The position numbers and the translations under genes are program-made. Under the pieces are notes generated by a model that saw nothing but the letters and a program-made list of their open reading frames with translations, did no database searches and was not told where the DNA came from. From NCBI GenBank assembly GCA_016788165.1, contig JAEUTH010000002.1, positions 1 through 45,644 on the forward strand: 45,644 bases of DNA, in the 5' to 3' direction. The first letter of the stretch is position 1; the number at the start of each line of letters is the position of its first letter. This document shows positions 43,344-45,644 of this stretch, piece after piece. The stretch comes from Bacteroidia bacterium. GTDB lineage: Bacteria > Bacteroidota > Bacteroidia > AKYH767-A > OLB10.

Positions 43344-43731
43344 AGTTTAGCTCCTTAATATTAGCACCCATATTACAATTGCCTGTAAAAGTTGCGCCTA
43401 CTTCAACCACTAATTTACCGGTTACGATATCGCCATTAACCTTGGCCGAGTTTTTTAAAAAAGTAGTTTCGTTAACAGTGGTTTTGCCTTTTATAGCACC
43501 CGATATATCAGCGTTTTGCGCAAACACATCGCCCTCAATTAAACCGGTGGCACCTACTACTACTTTGGCTTTTGATAATACCGAGCCTTTTACGGTTCCG
43601 TCAATGCGCAAATCGCCTGTTGATTTAATTTCGCCCTCAATTACAGTGCCTTGCGATATAATGTTTACAGTGCCTGTAGCTACAGCGGTGTTAGTGGTTT
43701 CCTGCGATTTGTTTTTTATTTGATTGAACAT
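43297..43731 (-). CDS. Bactofilin family polymer-forming cytoskeletal protein
   Basis: This 144-residue protein starts at MFNQIKNKSQETTNTA. The frame reaches 13 residues further (43770), but bactofilins normally open with a short MF-type charged stretch and the candidate promoter lies close to that longer start. The beta-helical bactofilin core (PF04519) runs from about residue 15 to 115: ISQGTVIEGEIKSTGDLRIDGTVKGSV, then VVGATGLIEGDVFAQNADISGAIKGK and VNGDIVTGKLVVEVGATFTGNC. Bactofilins polymerise into filaments that shape the cell or position wall enzymes. It overlaps the AtpZ gene by 47 bp, so the three genes share a transcript. Confidence 0.92.
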   Translation of the reverse strand: MFNQIKNKSQETTNTAVATGTVNIISQGTVIEGEIKSTGDLRIDGTVKGSVLSKAKVVVGATGLIEGDVFAQNADISGAIKGKTTVNETTFLKNSAKVNGDIVTGKLVVEVGATFTGNCNMGANIKELNFGDKPAEKSIKEKSA

Positions 43732-43784
43732 GACTTTGGGGCTGTTAAAAGTTATGGAATACGTAGCCAAAAAAATTACGATTG

Positions 43785-43792
43785 CAAAGGTA
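43785..43792 (-). promoter_or_regulatory. Candidate -7 box (TACCTTTG) of the bactofilin-atpZ unit
   Basis: An exact TAnnTTTG match on the minus strand, 53 bp upstream of the ATG at 43731. It lies at the edge of the inverted repeat 43789-43819, so a bound repressor would cover the -7/-33 region. Confidence 0.45.
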
Positions 43793-43819
43793 TGTAAAAT
43801 ACACTTTTACTCACATACC
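43789..43819. promoter_or_regulatory. Inverted repeat overlapping the bactofilin promoter
   Basis: GGTATGT (43789-43795) and ACATACC (43813-43819) are perfect 7-bp arms. Inside them AAAA and TTTT can extend the pairing around TACAC. It is a candidate operator; it is too loose to be a terminator for the DUF4407 gene. Confidence 0.35.
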
Positions 43820-43923
43820 ATAGTTAATAACTCTTAGTAACTGAATGTAAAGGCTGAAACTGCCTTTTGTTTTTGATTTAAAAAATGAAACACAAAGCGT
43901 TGCAACGTAAACAAATGCGCGCA

Positions 43924-45081
43924 TTACAATGCTTCTTTTGAAGCTGTTTTATTTTTACGCATGGCGTCAATTTGCGCAATGGCTATGGCTGTTTCGGTTT
44001 TAATCAGATGTTGGGTAATGGTTTTTTTACTATCGGCTTCCTGTGTTATAACATCATCGGCTGTAAGGTTTAGCACTTGCATGGTACGGTTAGCTTCATG
44101 GTTTCGTTTTGATAAAGTTACATTACGGTGCACTTCAAAATGATGTTCATGTAATTGCAATAAATCATCATAAGGGCCACGGCCACTCATTAACTTTACC
44201 CAAACCGGAGCTGTTTCGATAGCAAAAAACAACCACATGATAAATGTATGCGCTAAGGCTATACTGTTATCGTTATCGGTTAACTGATTAAGCGCAGCCA
44301 ATCGTTTATCAAAGCCATCAAAGCGGCCGGGCTTAATAGCTGTTTGCTCGGCTAATATTTTTTGGCTTTGTACATGCAATGCCGCTTCAAGCGTTTTAAT
44401 TTGAGGTGTGTTTGCTGCAAGCGTTTGTATATACTCAGCCTGCGCATTAACGGCATCGGCTTTTTTTATATTATAAATTACCGAAGCGCCACGTTGTTTA
44501 CTACCGCCACTGCCATCGGCCTCTTGCCTGGCTTCTGTGGCCAAACTATCGCGTGTAGCAGCCTTGTTACTTATTTCGGTTTTCAGCAATTGCAGCTTTT
44601 GTTGATATTCGGTTTTTTCGGCATGGTAACGTTGCTGCACGGCTGTTTCCTGTTTTTTTATTTCGGTTTGATGCATTAAGGCCAACTGATAATTTATGCC
44701 TGTATGAAAAATTTGCAACTCAAGCGGTTTCGAAATTACAATAGCTATAATGCCTGCCAATGCCAAACGCGGTACGGCCATAAGCCATTGTTTGTACCAT
44801 ACATGGTGTTTTTTTATGCTGAGTACCAAAAACCGGTCGAGGTTATAAATAAGCGCTCCCCAAAACAAACCCAATAATATGGCAGCCATCAAACGTATAT
44901 ACCAAACACTATCGTTAAAAACATCGTATAATGCATAACCGCCTGATAAGGCAGCGCATAAACCTGTAAAAACAACAGTAGCACCCAGTGCAAAATATTT
45001 ATTATGTTCAGTGGGGCACTTGCGCAACAGGGTAATATTTACACCTGCACTAAACCAAAAAAACTGCTGTAATTTATTCAT
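43924..45081 (-). CDS. DUF4407 domain membrane/coiled-coil protein
   Basis: This 385-residue protein matches the DUF4407 family. FFWFSAGVNITLLRKCPTEHNKYF (residues 7-30) and GLFWGALIYNLDRFLVLSI (about residues 72-90) are the family blocks. Hydrophobic helices lie at about 30-55, 58-80 and 100-118. A long charged coiled coil covers about residues 130-270 (QTEIKKQETAVQQRYHAEK and onward), followed by a fourth helix, LAHTFIMWLFFAIETAPVWV. A soluble C-terminus of about 85 residues completes it. The function of the family is unknown. The ATG overlaps the stop of the small upstream gene by 8 bp (ATGAATAA), indicating translational coupling. Confidence 0.9.
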   Translation of the reverse strand: MNKLQQFFWFSAGVNITLLRKCPTEHNKYFALGATVVFTGLCAALSGGYALYDVFNDSVWYIRLMAAILLGLFWGALIYNLDRFLVLSIKKHHVWYKQWLMAVPRLALAGIIAIVISKPLELQIFHTGINYQLALMHQTEIKKQETAVQQRYHAEKTEYQQKLQLLKTEISNKAATRDSLATEARQEADGSGGSKQRGASVIYNIKKADAVNAQAEYIQTLAANTPQIKTLEAALHVQSQKILAEQTAIKPGRFDGFDKRLAALNQLTDNDNSIALAHTFIMWLFFAIETAPVWVKLMSGRGPYDDLLQLHEHHFEVHRNVTLSKRNHEANRTMQVLNLTADDVITQEADSKKTITQHLIKTETAIAIAQIDAMRKNKTASKEAL

Positions 45082-45358
45082 GGCTTGTACTTTTTTTATT
45101 TGAATACCATTGCTGGCGTATGTTGTTTTTTATAACACTTGCTTTCTTTTGGTAAGCATGCAACTCATCAATACCGGTTGGCTTTTTATCTTTGTAAAAC
45201 AAGGCTTTTACGCTCATTTTACTTTTTGTTGCATCAGCTAAACCATTGCCCATAAAGGGTTTTTGTAATGTTGGCGGTTGCAACAGTTTGGGTATCGTTT
45301 TCATGCTTAGCCTTAGGTGTAATAATGGTTTGCTGTGCATGTAAGCCCTAACGGCCAT
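45074..45358 (-). CDS. Small basic protein of unknown function coupled to the DUF4407 gene
   Basis: This encodes up to 94 residues. Internal ATGs at residues 7 and 19 are alternative starts, the latter at 45304 giving 76 residues beginning MKTIPKLLQPPTLQ. It has no signal peptide or membrane helix and is Lys-rich, with a probably helical C-terminal half (GIDELHAYQKKASVIKNNIRQQW). I recognise no family. Its stop overlaps the DUF4407 start by 8 bp, so it appears to be a genuine partner gene. Its minus-strand promoter was not identified; the intergenic region upstream holds a hairpin at 45384-45412. Confidence 0.6.
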   Translation of the reverse strand: MAVRAYMHSKPLLHLRLSMKTIPKLLQPPTLQKPFMGNGLADATKSKMSVKALFYKDKKPTGIDELHAYQKKASVIKNNIRQQWYSNKKSTSHE

Positions 45359-45383
45359 AAATGCTTTTTGTTGTTGTATGGAC

Positions 45384-45412
45384 GGTGCTTAACTTTTTAT
45401 GTTACAAGCACC
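45384..45412. other. Hairpin in the divergent intergenic region 45359-45496
   Basis: GGTGCTT (45384-45390) pairs with AAGCACC (45406-45412), with three further inner base pairs (AAC/GTT). It lies 26 bp upstream of the small gene's first ATG. It is not followed by a T run in either direction, so an operator or mRNA 5' structure fits better than a terminator. Confidence 0.4.
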
Positions 45413-45496
45413 CTAAAACCCATCAATTGTTCTTACGCAATTCCATTGCCCATTAAAAATAAAATATAGATTTACTATTACAAAAAGCCTAACCTT

Positions 45497-45644
45497 ATGC
45501 TATGCATCAATTTGTTCTTATGCCTGCTAATTGCGCAAATATGGGTAAATGCCTAAACGGTTACACAGGCATGGTTAGTGGAGCCAAAACCACAAGGCAT
45601 AAATCCTCTTATTGTATCCGACAATCAGCTATTTGTTGACGATA
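45497..45644 (+). pseudogene. Exported protein start with in-frame TAA at the signal-peptide end (partial)
   Basis: From ATG 45497 the frame reads MLCINLFLCLLIAQIWVNA, which looks like a signal peptide ending in a cleavage site. It then meets TAA at 45554-45556. The same frame continues open to the window edge as TVTQAWLVEPKPQG and INPLIVSDNQLFVDD, with protein-like codon use. A single C-to-T change of CAA (Gln) would give this TAA, and the restored VNAQTVTQ is a typical Bacteroidota cleavage region. Alternatives are a sequencing error, or a true start further downstream (for example GTG 45578). Function is unknown because only the start is visible. Confidence 0.45.

Noticed and set aside
43732..43770. 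13-residue N-terminal extension of bactofilin
   Set aside because: The upstream start leaves almost no leader after the predicted promoter, and the family normally begins at the MF-type residue.

Overview
The window looks like a chromosomal segment of a Bacteroidota bacterium, probably from the Chitinophagales/Sphingobacteriia side (order uncertain). It is AT-rich. It carries type IX secretion (T9SS) cargo of two kinds: a C-terminal gliding-associated (CHU_C, type B) domain on a giant Ig-repeat protein, and a type A sorting tail on a secreted beta-propeller. Several start regions carry TAnnTTTG -7 boxes typical of Bacteroidota promoters. Family content also fits: DUF3098 between ftsX and uppP, DUF3127, DUF4256, DUF2490, DUF4407 and bactofilin-AtpZ. 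I found no rRNA, tRNA, CRISPR array, insertion sequence or prophage. Most of the window is ordinary core and housekeeping sequence.

Layout. 1-930 (-): a partial exported repeat protein and a small orphan ORF resembling a T9SS tail. 1152-3405: L-serine dehydratase (-) divergent from a TauE/SafE permease (+). 3536-10130 (+): a TetR regulator followed by a complete RND efflux system (TolC, lipoprotein adaptor, permease). 10273-11934 (+): asparagine synthase B. 12152-17833 (-): a 1893-residue surface protein with about 16 Ig-like modules. 17972-20699: a Tat-exported class V PLP enzyme, a DUF3127 OB-fold protein with an SSB-like tail (-), and an EamA permease. 20763-23545 (+): yicC-gmk-nadD and a PaiB-type flavin protein. 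23897-27166 (+): exported or unknown proteins including a lipoprotein formylglycine-generating enzyme with both active-site cysteines. 27201-30063: a second class V PLP enzyme (-), an Rrf2 regulator with three cysteines, a group III truncated haemoglobin and a VOC protein. 30125-31753 (+): a secreted sugar-dehydrogenase-like propeller. 31793-35102: ribF (-), a CDF metal exporter (+) and an alpha/beta hydrolase (-). 40462-33786 (-): leuS-scpB-uvrC-hydrolase run. 40663-42691 (+): ftsX-DUF3098-uppP. 43731-42719 (-): bactofilin, AtpZ and an AtpI-like membrane protein with no atpB beside them. 45358-43924 (-): a small unknown protein coupled to a DUF4407 membrane/coiled-coil protein. 45497-end (+): the start of an exported protein whose frame is broken by a TAA exactly at the signal-peptide end.

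No single locus is clearly a new multi-gene system. The best leads are: Rrf2 plus truncated haemoglobin, with a 30-bp-period direct repeat between them (possible nitric-oxide response); the orphan lipoprotein FGE; the DUF4407 plus small ORF pair; the DUF3127/SSB-tail protein; the bactofilin/AtpZ overlap; and several inverted or repeated DNA motifs in intergenic regions.
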